DNA of 64,000 bases from Aliihoeflea sp. 2WW (GTDB lineage: Bacteria > Pseudomonadota > Alphaproteobacteria > Rhizobiales > Rhizobiaceae): the NCBI RefSeq assembly GCF_000497755.1, contig NZ_AYOD01000005.1, positions 109,967-173,966 on the forward strand. The letters are read 5' to 3'. The position numbers were made by a program, and so were the translations under genes. The notes beneath the pieces are model-generated. The model did not search any database, was not told the DNA's origin, and saw nothing but the letters and a program-made list of their open reading frames with translations. Positions 35,400 to 44,987 of this stretch are shown here, one piece after another; position 1 is the stretch's first letter, and the number at the start of each line of letters is the position of its first letter.

Positions 35400-36503
35400 A
35401 TGCGGATCGTCCATACGTTCAGATCTCCGGTCGGCGGCATCTTCCGCCATGTGCGCGATCTCGCTTCGGCCCAGCATGCGGCCGGCCACGAGGTGGCCAT
35501 CGTCTGCGATTCCACGACCGGTGGCGAACATGAAGACCGCCTTTTCAAGACGGTCGAGCCCTATGTGTCGCTCGGCATCCACCGCATCGCGATGCAGCGC
35601 CATGTCGGGATCGGCGACCTGAAATCGGCCATCCGCGCATTCAACCTTCTCGGAGACCTGCAGCCGGACGTTCTACACGGCCACGGCGCCAAGGGCGGCT
35701 TTTACGCACGTTTCTTCGGCACGCTGCTCAAGCGGCGGCGCCGGTCTCTCGAGCGGCTCTATTCGCCGCATGGCGGGGTGTTGCACTATGATCCCCGCTC
35801 GGCGGCCGGGCGTGGTTATTTCCTCGCCGAGCGGCAACTGGAGCGCTTCAGCGACCACATCCTTTTCGTCTCCGATTTTGAGCGGCGCACCTATCTCGCC
35901 AAGGTCGGCACGCCGCGCGCACCGCACAGCCTCGTCTATAACGGCTTGCAGGCGTCGGAATTCGAGCCGGTGGAAACGCGGCCCGATGCTGCGGACTTCC
36001 TCTATATCGGCATGATGCGCGACCTGAAGGGGCCCGATCTCTTCATCGAGGCGCTGGCGCAGGTGCGGGACCGGTTTCCGGCCGTCAGCGCACACATGGT
36101 GGGCGACGGTGACGACCTGCCGCGCTATCGCGACCGCGTCGCCCGGCTGGGCCTCGCCGTCACCTTCCACGCCGCCATGCCGGCACGGCTGGCGTTCGGC
36201 ATGGCGCATGTGATGGTGGTGCCCTCGCGCGCGGAGGCGATGCCCTACATCGTCCTGGAAGCACTCGGCGCAGGGCGGCCGATGATCGCGACCGCCGTAG
36301 GCGGAATTCCCGAAATCCTCGGCGCGAACTCGCCTGCCCTCGCCGAACCTACCACCGACAGCCTTGCCACCCTGATGGTCCGCGCGATGGAAGATCGCGA
36401 CTGGCTCGCCGCTTCCATGCCCGATGCGAGGCGCCTGGAGCAGGATTTCAGCGCCACCGCCATGGCGGGGCGTATCGAAAGCATTTACCGTAAATCTGCT
36501 TGA
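35400..36503 (+). CDS. Glycosyltransferase family 4
   Basis: 367 residues. GT-B fold: N-terminal HTFRSPVGGIFRHVRDLASAQ with the glycine-rich acceptor loop, HGHGAKGG, and the C-terminal donor domain FLYIGMMRDLKGPDLFIEAL, then the E-x7-E-like motif PSRAEAMPYIVLEALGAGRPMIAT. It adds a sugar to a lipid-linked intermediate at the cytosolic face. It starts 23 nt after the export lipoprotein gene and 77 nt before the initiating transferase, so one operon is likely. Donor sugar unknown. Confidence 0.9.
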   Translation: MRIVHTFRSPVGGIFRHVRDLASAQHAAGHEVAIVCDSTTGGEHEDRLFKTVEPYVSLGIHRIAMQRHVGIGDLKSAIRAFNLLGDLQPDVLHGHGAKGGFYARFFGTLLKRRRRSLERLYSPHGGVLHYDPRSAAGRGYFLAERQLERFSDHILFVSDFERRTYLAKVGTPRAPHSLVYNGLQASEFEPVETRPDAADFLYIGMMRDLKGPDLFIEALAQVRDRFPAVSAHMVGDGDDLPRYRDRVARLGLAVTFHAAMPARLAFGMAHVMVVPSRAEAMPYIVLEALGAGRPMIATAVGGIPEILGANSPALAEPTTDSLATLMVRAMEDRDWLAASMPDARRLEQDFSATAMAGRIESIYRKSA

Positions 36504-36580
36504 GGGGCGACAGGCCCTTCGTTTCAAGCGTTTCTTAGGGCAGCCACCGTAAGGCTTTCTCGCAGATTGCGAGTGTGCCC

Positions 36581-38116
36581 ATGAACCACAGCCAGCCGCC
36601 TCACCAGTTCACGGCGAAAGCCGTCCGTGATTTCGCCGATGCCTCGGCGCCCGCCGGCACCGGCGAGTTGAGCGAAATCGCGCGCACCGTCGCCTCGCAA
36701 TATCGCGCCGACACGATGTCGCCCGTCATGGTCAGCGGCTTGCTGCGTCTTTGCGAGTTCCTGATCCTCGCCCTGACCGGCCTGTCCATATATTTTGCCT
36801 ATGCCAGCGGCGCCGTCGGCCCGACCTATGGCTATCCACTCGTCATTCTCGCGGGCTCGGGCCTTGGCGTGCTGCTGCTGGAAATCGCCAATCTCTACCA
36901 GCTCGGCGTCATGCGCCGGCCATTCGTGTTCCTGCCGCGGATCGTTCTCGTCGTGACCGCGACGTTCGCGCTTCTGGCGATGGCCGGGTTCTTCCTCAAG
37001 ATATCCGACGAGTTCTCGCGGGTCTGGTTCGCCGGCTGGCTGGCCAGCGCCCTCCTCCTCGTCCTTTCGGGGCGCGTCATGCTGTCGCTCCTGATCCGCC
37101 GGTGGGCACGAAACGGCACGATGGAACGGCGTGCGCTGATCGTTGGCGGCGGCAAGCCTGCCGAAGCGCTGATCCGCACCATCGAGCAGGACCCCGACAA
37201 CGATATCCGCATCTGCGGCATCTTCGACGACCGCGACGATTCGCGTTCGCCGCCGATCGTCGCCGGCTATCCGAAGCTCGGCTCCGTGACCGAACTCGTC
37301 GAATTCGCCCGCATCGCGCGGATCGACATGCTGATCGTCTCGCTGCCGCTCAGCGCCCAGTCGCGCGTCCTGTCGCTCCTGAAACGGCTGTGGGTGCTGC
37401 CGGTCGACATTCGCCTCTCGGCGCATTCGAGCCAGCTACGCTTCCGCCCGCGCGCCTACTCCTATGTCGGCTCGGTGCCGATGCTCGACATCTTCGACAA
37501 GCCGATCAACGACTGGGATTCGGTCGCCAAGCGCCTGTTCGACATCAGTTTCAGCCTTGCCGGCCTGATCGTCTTCTCGCCGCTGATGATCGCGACCGCG
37601 ATCGCCATCAAGCTCGACAGCAAGGGGCCCGTCTTCTTCAAGCAGAAGCGGCACGGATTCAACAATGAGGTCATCGAGGTCTTCAAGTTCCGCTCGATGT
37701 ATACCGACCAGTGCGACCCGCTCGCACGCCGCGCCGTCACCAAGGGCGACCCGCGGGTGACGCGCGTCGGGCGCATCATCCGCAAGACTTCAATCGACGA
37801 ACTGCCGCAGTTCTTCAACGCTTTGCTTGGCTCGCTTTCGCTCGTCGGCCCGCGTCCGCACGCCATCAAGGGCCATTCGCAGGACCGGCTCTTCGAGGAG
37901 GTCGTCGACGGCTATTTCGCGCGGCACCGGGTCAAGCCTGGCGTCACCGGCTGGGCGCAGATCAACGGCCTGCGCGGCGAGATCGACCATGACGACAAGA
38001 TCCGCCGCCGCACCGAGTTCGACCTCGACTATATCGAGAACTGGTCGCTCGGTCTGGACCTGAAAATCCTGTTCCTGACGCCGCTGCGGCTCCTCAATAC
38101 GGAGAATGCGTATTGA
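36581..38116 (+). CDS. Undecaprenyl-phosphate hexose-1-phosphate transferase (WcaJ/UppE-like)
   Basis: 511 residues from ATG 36581. Four N-terminal transmembrane helices, a CoA-binding-like Rossmann domain (RALIVGGGKPAEALIRTIEQD...), a fifth helix (DISFSLAGLIVFSPLMIATA) and the catalytic bacterial sugar transferase domain with FKFRSMYTD, KTSIDELPQFFN and VGPRPHA. It loads the first sugar phosphate onto undecaprenyl phosphate and so starts the repeat unit. Stop overlaps the next gene's TTG start. Confidence 0.93.
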   Translation: MNHSQPPHQFTAKAVRDFADASAPAGTGELSEIARTVASQYRADTMSPVMVSGLLRLCEFLILALTGLSIYFAYASGAVGPTYGYPLVILAGSGLGVLLLEIANLYQLGVMRRPFVFLPRIVLVVTATFALLAMAGFFLKISDEFSRVWFAGWLASALLLVLSGRVMLSLLIRRWARNGTMERRALIVGGGKPAEALIRTIEQDPDNDIRICGIFDDRDDSRSPPIVAGYPKLGSVTELVEFARIARIDMLIVSLPLSAQSRVLSLLKRLWVLPVDIRLSAHSSQLRFRPRAYSYVGSVPMLDIFDKPINDWDSVAKRLFDISFSLAGLIVFSPLMIATAIAIKLDSKGPVFFKQKRHGFNNEVIEVFKFRSMYTDQCDPLARRAVTKGDPRVTRVGRIIRKTSIDELPQFFNALLGSLSLVGPRPHAIKGHSQDRLFEEVVDGYFARHRVKPGVTGWAQINGLRGEIDHDDKIRRRTEFDLDYIENWSLGLDLKILFLTPLRLLNTENAY

Positions 38117-39405
38117 GCGCCGCCGCCGGCACCCTGCCCCGGACCGCGATCGACGCCAAGCTCGTCGCGCTGACGAGTTCCGTCGCCGTGGGCCTTGGCG
38201 TCGGGCTGGCCGGTTTCGTGCAGAACGAACCGGCGCCTTACGAACTCTACATGGTCGCACTCATCGGCATCTGGGCGCTGTTCGGGCTTGCCATCTCACG
38301 CACGACCGCTCCCCTTCTCGTCCTGTGGATCGTCTATCTGATCGGCGGAATGATCTCGATGACCCAGATGGGGGACCTCAAGGACACGCCGCTCTACCTG
38401 GCGGTGACAGCGTTCCTGGCGCTGACGGCTGTGTTCGTAGCCGCTATCGTCGAGAAGCGGACCGGGTTGCTGCGTCCGATCTTCATCGGCTGGACACTCG
38501 CCGCCTGCCTGACGGGACTGTTGGGCATTCTCGGCTATTTCGGCGCCTTTCCCGGCGCCGAGCGGTTCACCCTCTACGACCGGGCGGCCGGCGCCTTCAA
38601 GGACCCGAACGTGTTCGGGCCCTTCCTCGTGCTTCCGGCGGTCTGGCTTCTGCATGGGCTCGTGACAGGCCGTCTGATGAAGATGCCGGTCCAGGCGGCC
38701 GGGCTTCTCATCCTGTCTTTCGCGATCTTCCTCTCCTTCTCGCGCGGCGCTTGGGGTCTTTACGCGCTCTCCGCGCTCACCGTCTGCGCGGCGGTCTTCC
38801 TCAACTCCTCGAGCAACAAGCTGCGGCTGCGCATCCTTGTCATGGCCCTGATCGGCATGGGCGTGATCGCGCTCGCCGTCATGGTCGCGCTTCAGATCCC
38901 GCAGGTCGCAACGCTGTTCGAGACGCGCGCGCAACTCGTCCAGGACTATGACGGCGCACGCCTCGGCCGTTTCGCCCGCTACGGGCTCGGCTTCGCGCTG
39001 GCCATGGAGCATCCGCTGGGCATCGGCCCGCTCGTCTTCGGCACGATCTTCGGCGAGGACACCCACAATATCTGGCTGAAAGCGCTGATGGACTATGGCT
39101 GGCTCGGCTTTGCCGCCTATGTCTCGCTGCTGGTCTTCACGGTCGCGGCCGGGTTTCGCATCCTGTTCAGGCAGCGGGTCTGGCAGCCGTTCCTGCTTTG
39201 CGCATGGGTCGTGTTCGTGGGCCACATCCTGCTCGGCACCGTCATCGACATGGACCACTGGCGCCACTTCTATCTCTTGATGGGCATCATCTGGGGATGC
39301 GTCGGGCTCGAAGCGCGCCATCAGGCAAGCGGTTCCGCCGCGTCACCGGCCAATTCCATTGCCCCGCGCAATTATGCGCTTGCCTTGCCAGGACCGAGCA
39401 ATTAG
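38113..39405 (+). CDS. O-antigen ligase/Wzy-like membrane protein
   Basis: 430 residues, about 12 transmembrane helices. Start is TTG at 38113, overlapping the previous stop (TTGA), with GGAG 9 nt upstream. It has the Wzy_C/WaaL pattern: a long loop after the central helices (LFETRAQLVQDYDGARLGRFARYGLGFAL) and the conserved H in EDTHNIWLKALMDYGWLGF. It would polymerise repeat units or ligate the chain. It completes the polysaccharide locus; no Wzx flippase is present in the window. Confidence 0.85.
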   Translation: MSAAAGTLPRTAIDAKLVALTSSVAVGLGVGLAGFVQNEPAPYELYMVALIGIWALFGLAISRTTAPLLVLWIVYLIGGMISMTQMGDLKDTPLYLAVTAFLALTAVFVAAIVEKRTGLLRPIFIGWTLAACLTGLLGILGYFGAFPGAERFTLYDRAAGAFKDPNVFGPFLVLPAVWLLHGLVTGRLMKMPVQAAGLLILSFAIFLSFSRGAWGLYALSALTVCAAVFLNSSSNKLRLRILVMALIGMGVIALAVMVALQIPQVATLFETRAQLVQDYDGARLGRFARYGLGFALAMEHPLGIGPLVFGTIFGEDTHNIWLKALMDYGWLGFAAYVSLLVFTVAAGFRILFRQRVWQPFLLCAWVVFVGHILLGTVIDMDHWRHFYLLMGIIWGCVGLEARHQASGSAASPANSIAPRNYALALPGPSN

Positions 39406-39419
39406 AGCTTCGCACGGCT

Positions 39420-39496
<77 letters not shown>

Positions 39497-39531
39497 TTCT
39501 TCCTTCCCCTGATTATCTTTTTCCCGATACG

Positions 39532-39556
39532 AAAAAGGCCGGCAATGCCGGCCTTT
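39532..39556 (-). terminator. Terminator between tRNA-Pro and the small membrane protein gene
   Basis: Ten-pair stem (left 39534-39543, right 39547-39556) with a three-base loop. A five-base T run follows on the minus strand, so it best serves the minus-strand gene ending at 39576. Confidence 0.75.
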
Positions 39557-39575
39557 CGGTCAATTTCCGTACAAC

Positions 39576-39884
39576 TTAGCGACGCAGAAGCGCGGCGGCG
39601 GCCAGCCCCACGACCGCAAGGCCAGCGAGGACGAGTGCGGGATGTTCGCGTGCGGTCTGCTCCGCATAGCGCGCCTGCTTGCGCACCACCGGCATCCAGT
39701 CATGAATGCGCTCGGCAATGTCGTCATAGGCGTCGGACGCGGTCTCGCGCGTGTCGTCGTAGAAGTGCGAGCCGCGCTTGCGCGCCTGCCGGCTGAGGAC
39801 GGACAGTTCCTTGTTCAGATGCGCGATGCGCCGTTCGAGATCGTCATCCCAGGAACGACGGCCGCCGAAGATCGAATATGACAT
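39576..39884 (-). CDS. Small protein with C-terminal membrane anchor (DUF883/ElaB-like)
   Basis: 102 residues from ATG 39884 with GGAAGGA upstream. Residues ~10-75 are strongly helical and charged; the last ~20 residues (PALVLAGLAVVGLAAAALLRR) form one transmembrane helix ending in arginines. The layout resembles ElaB/YqjD-type ribosome-associated inner-membrane proteins, but sequence identity cannot be judged here. Function unknown. Confidence 0.7.
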   Translation of the reverse strand: MSYSIFGGRRSWDDDLERRIAHLNKELSVLSRQARKRGSHFYDDTRETASDAYDDIAERIHDWMPVVRKQARYAEQTAREHPALVLAGLAVVGLAAAALLRR

Positions 39885-39963
39885 GAGTGGTCCTTCCATT
39901 CGCCACGTGTTTGCCTAACAAACGGCGGCGCAAGGGCTTGGTTCCACTGGAGTTGCGGCGGCT

Positions 39964-40503
39964 TCAGCGCACCTGGTCGAGCAGGCGCTTGCATTCCAGA
40001 AGGTCGAACAGCGCCTCCTGAAGCAAGGCGCGGTTGTCGCGCGACAGGCGTTCGTCGTCGGGCGCCACCGGCCCTTCGTCCTCGCCGCGGCCCAGCCCGA
40101 AAAACCGGCGTGCCGGCTTGGCCTTGGCCTGGCCGAGGATCATCTCGTCGTCGCCATCGCCCTCCGGCGCGGCATGGACGGCCTCCGCCTCCTGCTGCTT
40201 GCGCTGCGCAATGGCCTCGACCGCCGCCATATCGCCGTTTCCGATGGCAATGACGAACTGGTTTCCATTGTCCCGCAGAAGCTTCTGCACACCCTTGATC
40301 GTATAGCCCTGGTCGTAGAGCATGTGCCGGATGCCCTTGATCAGCTCGACATCCTGCGGGCGGTAGTAGCGGCGGCCGCCGCCCCGCTTCATCGGCTTGA
40401 TCTGCGAAAAGCGCGTTTCCCAGAAACGCAGGACGTGCTGCGGCAGGTCGAGATCGTCGGCGACCTCGCTGATCGTGCGGAATGCGTCGGGAGACTTTTC
40501 CAT
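39964..40503 (-). CDS. MerR-family transcriptional regulator
   Basis: 179 residues. N-terminal winged helix [47 protein letters not shown] is typical of the MerR-like gene that follows ihfA in alphaproteobacteria. The C-terminal half is charged and ends in a helix ([20 protein letters not shown]); there is no metal-binding Cys pattern. Target genes are unknown. It lies 113 nt downstream of ihfA on the same strand. Confidence 0.9.
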   Translation of the reverse strand: MEKSPDAFRTISEVADDLDLPQHVLRFWETRFSQIKPMKRGGGRRYYRPQDVELIKGIRHMLYDQGYTIKGVQKLLRDNGNQFVIAIGNGDMAAVEAIAQRKQQEAEAVHAAPEGDGDDEMILGQAKAKPARRFFGLGRGEDEGPVAPDDERLSRDNRALLQEALFDLLECKRLLDQVR

Positions 40504-40616
40504 GGCGTGCTCGCTTTCAGGGCTCGCGATTCGCCAGTATTACAGACCCTTAGAAGGGCATATTCAAGTGCGGGGCGGTCTTGCCCCCCGATTTTGCTGT
40601 CATGACCGGTCCGGGC

Positions 40617-40958
40617 TCAGCCCTTGGCGAGCTTGGCTTCCGTGACCGGATTTGCGATGGCGCGATGATTGTCGAGAATTCGCTGCTTCAACACGTTCGA
40701 CGCCTTGAAGGTCATCACCCGACGCGGAAGGATCGGCACCTCTTCACCCGTCTTCGGGTTACGGCCGACGCGCTCGTTCTTCGAGCGGACCTGGAACGTC
40801 GCGAAGGAGGACAGCTTCACCATCTCCCCGCGGACGATGGCGTCGCAAATCTCGTCGAGCACCATCTCGACGAGTTGCGCGGATTCGGTGCGCGAAAGCC
40901 CGACCTGTCGGTAGACAGTTTCGGCGAGATCGGCACGCGTTAAAGTCTTTCCCCCCAT
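40617..40958 (-). CDS. ihfA: Integration host factor subunit alpha
   Basis: 113 residues from [13 protein letters not shown] at 40958 with GGACGG upstream. HU/IHF fold with [41 protein letters not shown], including the beta-arm Pro that intercalates DNA. It forms the IHF heterodimer with a beta subunit encoded elsewhere. It lies in the conserved plsX-fabH-ihfA-merR order. Confidence 0.96.
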   Translation of the reverse strand: MGGKTLTRADLAETVYRQVGLSRTESAQLVEMVLDEICDAIVRGEMVKLSSFATFQVRSKNERVGRNPKTGEEVPILPRRVMTFKASNVLKQRILDNHRAIANPVTEAKLAKG

Positions 40959-41080
40959 CGGCCGTCCAACCATTCTGAAAAAACAGGCGAATTTTCAAGC
41001 AGTGAGGACGTTAGGAAATTGGGGTGTCGAGGTCAAGAACCCATTGACCCCGCTTGGTTTATCCCAGCGACCGGGCGATG

Positions 41081-42052
41081 CTACCAGCGGACGAGGACGG
41101 CGCCCCACGTGAACCCGCCTCCCATCGCCTCCAAGAGCACCAGATCGCCCGGCTTGATGCGCCCGGTGTCGACGCCCTCGCACAGCGCAAGCGGCACCGA
41201 AGCCGCCGAGGTGTTGCCGTGCTTGTCGACGGTGATGACGACCTTTTCGTCGGCGATGCCGAGCTTTTTCGCGGACGCATCGATGATGCGCTTGTTGGCC
41301 TGGTGCGGCACGAACCAGTCGAGGTCCTCGGCCGTGATGCCTGCCTGCGCGAAGACGGATTCGACGACGTCCGTGATCATGCCGACGGCGTGCTTGAAGA
41401 CTTCGCGGCCTTCCATGCGAAGGTGGCCGACCGTGCCGGTGGTCGACGGGCCACCATCGACATAGAGTTTTTCGCGGTGCGAGCCGTCCGAGCGCAGGCT
41501 GGCGGCGAGGATGCCGCGATCGGCGATCGTGCCCTCGCCTTCGCCCGCCTCGAGAATGACCGCGCCGGCGCCATCGCCGAACAGGACGCATGTCCCGCGG
41601 TCCTGCCAGTCGAGGATGCGCGAGAAGGTTTCCGAGCCGATGACGATGGCGCGTTTGACCATGCCGCCGCGAATGTGCAGATCGGCGGTGTTGATGGCGT
41701 AGACGAAACCGGAGCACACCGCCTGCATGTCGAAGGCGAAGCCGTGGCGCATGCCGAGCCGTTCCTGTATCTCGACCGCGGTCGCCGGGAAGGTGTTGTT
41801 CGGCGTCGATGTCGCGAGCACGATCAGGTCGATATCGTCGACGGTCAGGCCGGCTGCATCGAGCGCCGCGCGCGCCGCCGCCTCGCCAAGCGAGGCCGTC
41901 GTCTCGTCATCCGCCGCGATGTGGCGCTGGGTGATGCCCGTCCGCTGGACGATCCAGGCATCGGACGTTTCCAGCACGCCCTCGAAATCCGTATTCTTCA
42001 TCACACGGCGCGGCAGGGATTTGCCGACCGAGCGCACGACCGATCTGATCAT
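41081..42052 (-). CDS. fabH: 3-oxoacyl-[ACP] synthase III
   Basis: 323 residues from ATG at 42052 (a TTG two codons earlier is possible). Catalytic Cys in [10 protein letters not shown], His in [10 protein letters not shown] and Asn in [11 protein letters not shown], as in all FabH enzymes. It condenses acetyl-CoA with malonyl-ACP to begin type II fatty acid synthesis. It begins 10 nt after plsX. Confidence 0.97.
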   Translation of the reverse strand: MIRSVVRSVGKSLPRRVMKNTDFEGVLETSDAWIVQRTGITQRHIAADDETTASLGEAAARAALDAAGLTVDDIDLIVLATSTPNNTFPATAVEIQERLGMRHGFAFDMQAVCSGFVYAINTADLHIRGGMVKRAIVIGSETFSRILDWQDRGTCVLFGDGAGAVILEAGEGEGTIADRGILAASLRSDGSHREKLYVDGGPSTTGTVGHLRMEGREVFKHAVGMITDVVESVFAQAGITAEDLDWFVPHQANKRIIDASAKKLGIADEKVVITVDKHGNTSAASVPLALCEGVDTGRIKPGDLVLLEAMGGGFTWGAVLVRW

Positions 42053-42062
42053 TCTCAAAATC

Positions 42063-43127
42063 TCACTTTCCCGCCGCGACGGTCACGTCGTCATCTTTGG
42101 CGCGCGGGCGAAGACGCCCATGGAATTGCTGCAGTTCCGCCTCGATGCGTTCCCGCAGCTTGCCCTTGGCCATGTCGTAGCCAAGCTCGACGGCGGCCGC
42201 GAAGCCTTCGTCGTCCGTGCCACCATGGCTTTTCACCACGATGCCGTTCAGCCCGAGGAAGACGCCGCCATTGATCTTGCGCACGTCCATCTTCTCGCGC
42301 AGGAAATCGAACGCGCCCTTGGCGAGCACATAGCCCATCTTGGACAGGAAGCTGCGCGACATCGCCTCGCGCAGATATTGCGCGATCTGCTTGGCGGTTC
42401 CTTCGGCCGTCTTCAGCGCGATGTTGCCGGCAAACCCTTCCGTCACCACCACGTCGACCGTTCCCTTGCCGAGATCGTCGCCTTCGACGAAGCCGTGATA
42501 GTCGATCGACTTCAGCCCGACCTCGCGCAGGATGCGGCCCGCCTCCTTGACCTCTTCCTGGCCCTTGACCTCTTCGACGCCGACATTGAGCAGACCGACG
42601 GAGGGGCGCTCGATGTCGAACAGCGCGCGCGCCATCGCCGAGCCGAGGATAGCGAAATCAATCAACTGGTGCGCATCGGCGCCGATCGTCGCGCCGACGT
42701 CGAGCACGACGCTCTCGCCGCGCACGGTCGGCCAGATGGCCGCGATGGCGGGCCGTTCGATGCTCGCCATGGTGCGCAGGCAGAATTTGGACATCGCCAT
42801 CAGCGCGCCGGTGTTGCCGGCCGAGATGCACACGTCGGCATCGCCGTTCTTGACCGCCTCGATCGACTTCCACATCGACGACTTCCACCGGCCCTGACGC
42901 AGCGCCTGGCTCGGCTTGTCGTCCATGCGGACCGAGATTTCGCAATGGTGGAACTCGGAGACGGCCTCGAGCTTGGGCAGCTTCGCAAGGACCGGGCGAA
43001 CCTCGTCCTCGCGGCCGTAGATCAGGAACCGTGCATCGGGGCGTCTCTCGGCAACACGCGCCAGACCCGGCAGCGTCGTCGAAGGACCATGGTCTCCCCC
43101 CATGGCGTCGATGGAAATGCGTATCAC
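42063..43127 (-). CDS. plsX: Phosphate acyltransferase
   Basis: 354 residues from a GTG start at 43127. Starts with [18 protein letters not shown], the family signature; later [14 protein letters not shown] and [19 protein letters not shown] are typical. It turns acyl-ACP into acyl-phosphate for phospholipid synthesis. Operon with fabH; a P-loop gene lies 98 nt upstream on the same strand. Confidence 0.97.
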   Translation of the reverse strand: MIRISIDAMGGDHGPSTTLPGLARVAERRPDARFLIYGREDEVRPVLAKLPKLEAVSEFHHCEISVRMDDKPSQALRQGRWKSSMWKSIEAVKNGDADVCISAGNTGALMAMSKFCLRTMASIERPAIAAIWPTVRGESVVLDVGATIGADAHQLIDFAILGSAMARALFDIERPSVGLLNVGVEEVKGQEEVKEAGRILREVGLKSIDYHGFVEGDDLGKGTVDVVVTEGFAGNIALKTAEGTAKQIAQYLREAMSRSFLSKMGYVLAKGAFDFLREKMDVRKINGGVFLGLNGIVVKSHGGTDDEGFAAAVELGYDMAKGKLRERIEAELQQFHGRLRPRAKDDDVTVAAGK

Positions 43128-43225
43128 GCGGCAATCGTCTTTCGTTGGCCCGTTTCGGGCGGCATTTCAGCAAAGTGCGGCGAAAATAGCGGTTTCGTCC
43201 CGGCAAACAACTGCCTTATGCACGC

Positions 43226-43771
43226 CTACGCGACGGGTGTCACGGCTGTGCGGACATCTTCAACAAGCGTGGGAACGGGCGCTGATCCGTCAAGTCGAAG
43301 AACGAGGCAACCCAGTGTTGCAAGCCAAGCCTCATGTTTGTGGCGACTGCGCCCGGCATGGGCGTCATCCTCGTAGCCACGCGCCCAAGCGAGGAACTCG
43401 CAATGCTGGTCGTGCATGCGCCCACCTGACGCAATGTCGTCTCCGTAGCGCATCCGTTCGCGGGCAATGAGACGGGGAATGCGAATCTCGGGCGGCACAT
43501 AGAGATAGATCACCGCATCTACACGCTGCACGTGCTCGTCGCCCCATCCCAAAACCGAGCCGGACAGCACCCAGGAACCGGCGTTTTCCATCGCCCGCGC
43601 GAGCCGCTCCTGCCGCGCCGGGACTGCGCGCATTCGAGTAAAAGGCGGATCTGTCGGCAACCAAAAAAAGCTGTCCGTATCGAGGTGCGCAATGTCGAGG
43701 TCGGTGGCCAATGCGGCACCGAGCGTCGTCGTGCCTGCCCCGGCCGGGCCGGTGATGTGAAGCCGGATCAT
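43226..43771 (-). CDS. P-loop nucleotide kinase-like protein with GxxGxGTTT motif
   Basis: 181 residues from ATG 43771. The P-loop reads HITGPAGAGTTTLG: the Walker A Lys is replaced by Thr, a form typical of the AAA_18/FlaR-like adenylate-kinase relatives (HITG-GTTTLG). Other segments: HLDTDSFFWLPTDPPFT, a lid-like RLIARERMRYGDD. Function unknown, possibly a small-molecule kinase. It is inserted between DUF177 and plsX, which are normally adjacent, and starts 2 nt after the DUF177 stop. Confidence 0.8.
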   Translation of the reverse strand: MIRLHITGPAGAGTTTLGAALATDLDIAHLDTDSFFWLPTDPPFTRMRAVPARQERLARAMENAGSWVLSGSVLGWGDEHVQRVDAVIYLYVPPEIRIPRLIARERMRYGDDIASGGRMHDQHCEFLAWARGYEDDAHAGRSRHKHEAWLATLGCLVLRLDGSAPVPTLVEDVRTAVTPVA

Positions 43772-43773
43772 GC

Positions 43774-44319
43774 TCAACCGTCGCGCTTCAACTTCTTCAA
43801 CTGCTCGTAGAGCGGTCCGCGATCGGCGTTTGGATCGGCAGCGGGAGCGACGGGTTGCGCACCGGCTTTGCGCGGATAGGGGTCGATGCCGAGCGCGAAG
43901 AACTCTTCCGCAAGCTGACCGACGTCGATCGTGTCGCCCGAAAACGGCTCGGGTCCGTCATCACCCTCGGCATCGAGGATCATCTCGCCGCCCTCGATCG
44001 CATCGGGGCGCATCAGCTTCGATCCTTCGGGAACGAAGAGCGCGTGCACCTCCTCGTCGATTTCCGCATCGAGCGGTTCGAGCGAGACGATGCAGGACTG
44101 GACGATCTGCGCCTTCACGCGACCGGTCACCTTGACGCCGTCGCGCTTCCAGTTTTCGACCAGAAGATCGGCGTGGAAGTTCTTCACCTCGACCAGATGA
44201 TGTGCGTCGGCCAGCGCACGGCGCTGCCGCTCGTCGGCCTCGACAGAGACGGGCATGCCCTTTGCCGGCAGGCGTAGGACGTTCGCCTCGAAGGCGACCG
44301 GGCTCGGTTCGTCGCTCAT
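43774..44319 (-). CDS. DUF177 (YceD) domain protein
   Basis: 181 residues. The DUF177 core has QSCIVSLEPLDAEIDEEVHALFVPEG and GDTIDVGQLAEEFFALGIDPYPRK, with the conserved Cys. YceD-family proteins are linked to 23S rRNA accumulation and usually lie before plsX or rpmF. Its start overlaps the previous gene's stop (ATGA). No rpmF is present here. Confidence 0.9.
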   Translation of the reverse strand: MSDEPSPVAFEANVLRLPAKGMPVSVEADERQRRALADAHHLVEVKNFHADLLVENWKRDGVKVTGRVKAQIVQSCIVSLEPLDAEIDEEVHALFVPEGSKLMRPDAIEGGEMILDAEGDDGPEPFSGDTIDVGQLAEEFFALGIDPYPRKAGAQPVAPAADPNADRGPLYEQLKKLKRDG

Positions 44320-44882
44320 GTCGTCGCCTCTCCTGTCGCGATCGCGTGTTCGGCCGGCAGGAAGGCGATGTTTCCGGCGATGATCGCTGCTGCCGGCTGC
44401 GCCGAGAGATCGCGCGCAGACGCCATGACATAGTCGGCCATCGCCTGTGCTTCATGCCAGTCGGTGCCGCCTGGAAAGACATTGCGGTAGAGCGCCTGCG
44501 CCAGCGCCTCGCGGTCCTGCGCCTCCAGCGCTTTTCCATAGGAATCGGCACGCCCGTAGAACATCTTCGCCAGCTTCTTCATGCGCTTTGGCACGCCCAC
44601 ATCGCCGATGCCCAGTTCGCGCAGCGAATGATCGACGTCCTTGAAGAACTCGTCGGTCACGTCCTGCGCAACGTCCTGGATCGGCCCGTCCTCGCCGCGC
44701 GTGCGATGCAGGAATAGGAACATGTGCAGCGCCATCATCTCGTAGCGGCCGAGCGGCGTGTCGGGCACGTTCCACTGGGCATAGAGGACCGGCTGGCGCG
44801 CCGCCGCCACGATTTGTCCATAAATGCTGTGGACGATGGCAGCGTTCTCATTCCGGCGAGCGCCGAACAGTCGCTTGAACAT
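44316..44882 (-). CDS. Ubiquinol-cytochrome c chaperone (CBP3/UQCC1-like)
   Basis: 188 residues from MFKRLFGARRNENA at 44882. Family signature: YGQIVAAARQPVLYAQWNVPDTPLGRYEMMALHMFLFLHR and VTDEFFKDVDHSLRELGIGDVGVPKRMKKLAKMFYGRA. It helps assemble cytochrome b of the bc1 complex at the inner membrane. Coupled to DUF177 and divergent from the BamE-like gene, the usual alphaproteobacterial arrangement. Confidence 0.93.
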   Translation of the reverse strand: MFKRLFGARRNENAAIVHSIYGQIVAAARQPVLYAQWNVPDTPLGRYEMMALHMFLFLHRTRGEDGPIQDVAQDVTDEFFKDVDHSLRELGIGDVGVPKRMKKLAKMFYGRADSYGKALEAQDREALAQALYRNVFPGGTDWHEAQAMADYVMASARDLSAQPAAAIIAGNIAFLPAEHAIATGEATT

Positions 44883-44987
44883 TCCCGAAGGGCTCCTTCT
44901 GGCGGTTTCAGTGCCGGCCGTGTTGCATCGGCGCGCAAGCTGGTTTACCGCTTTTGCCCGCAGGCGCAAGGCGCGCTTAACCAAGTC

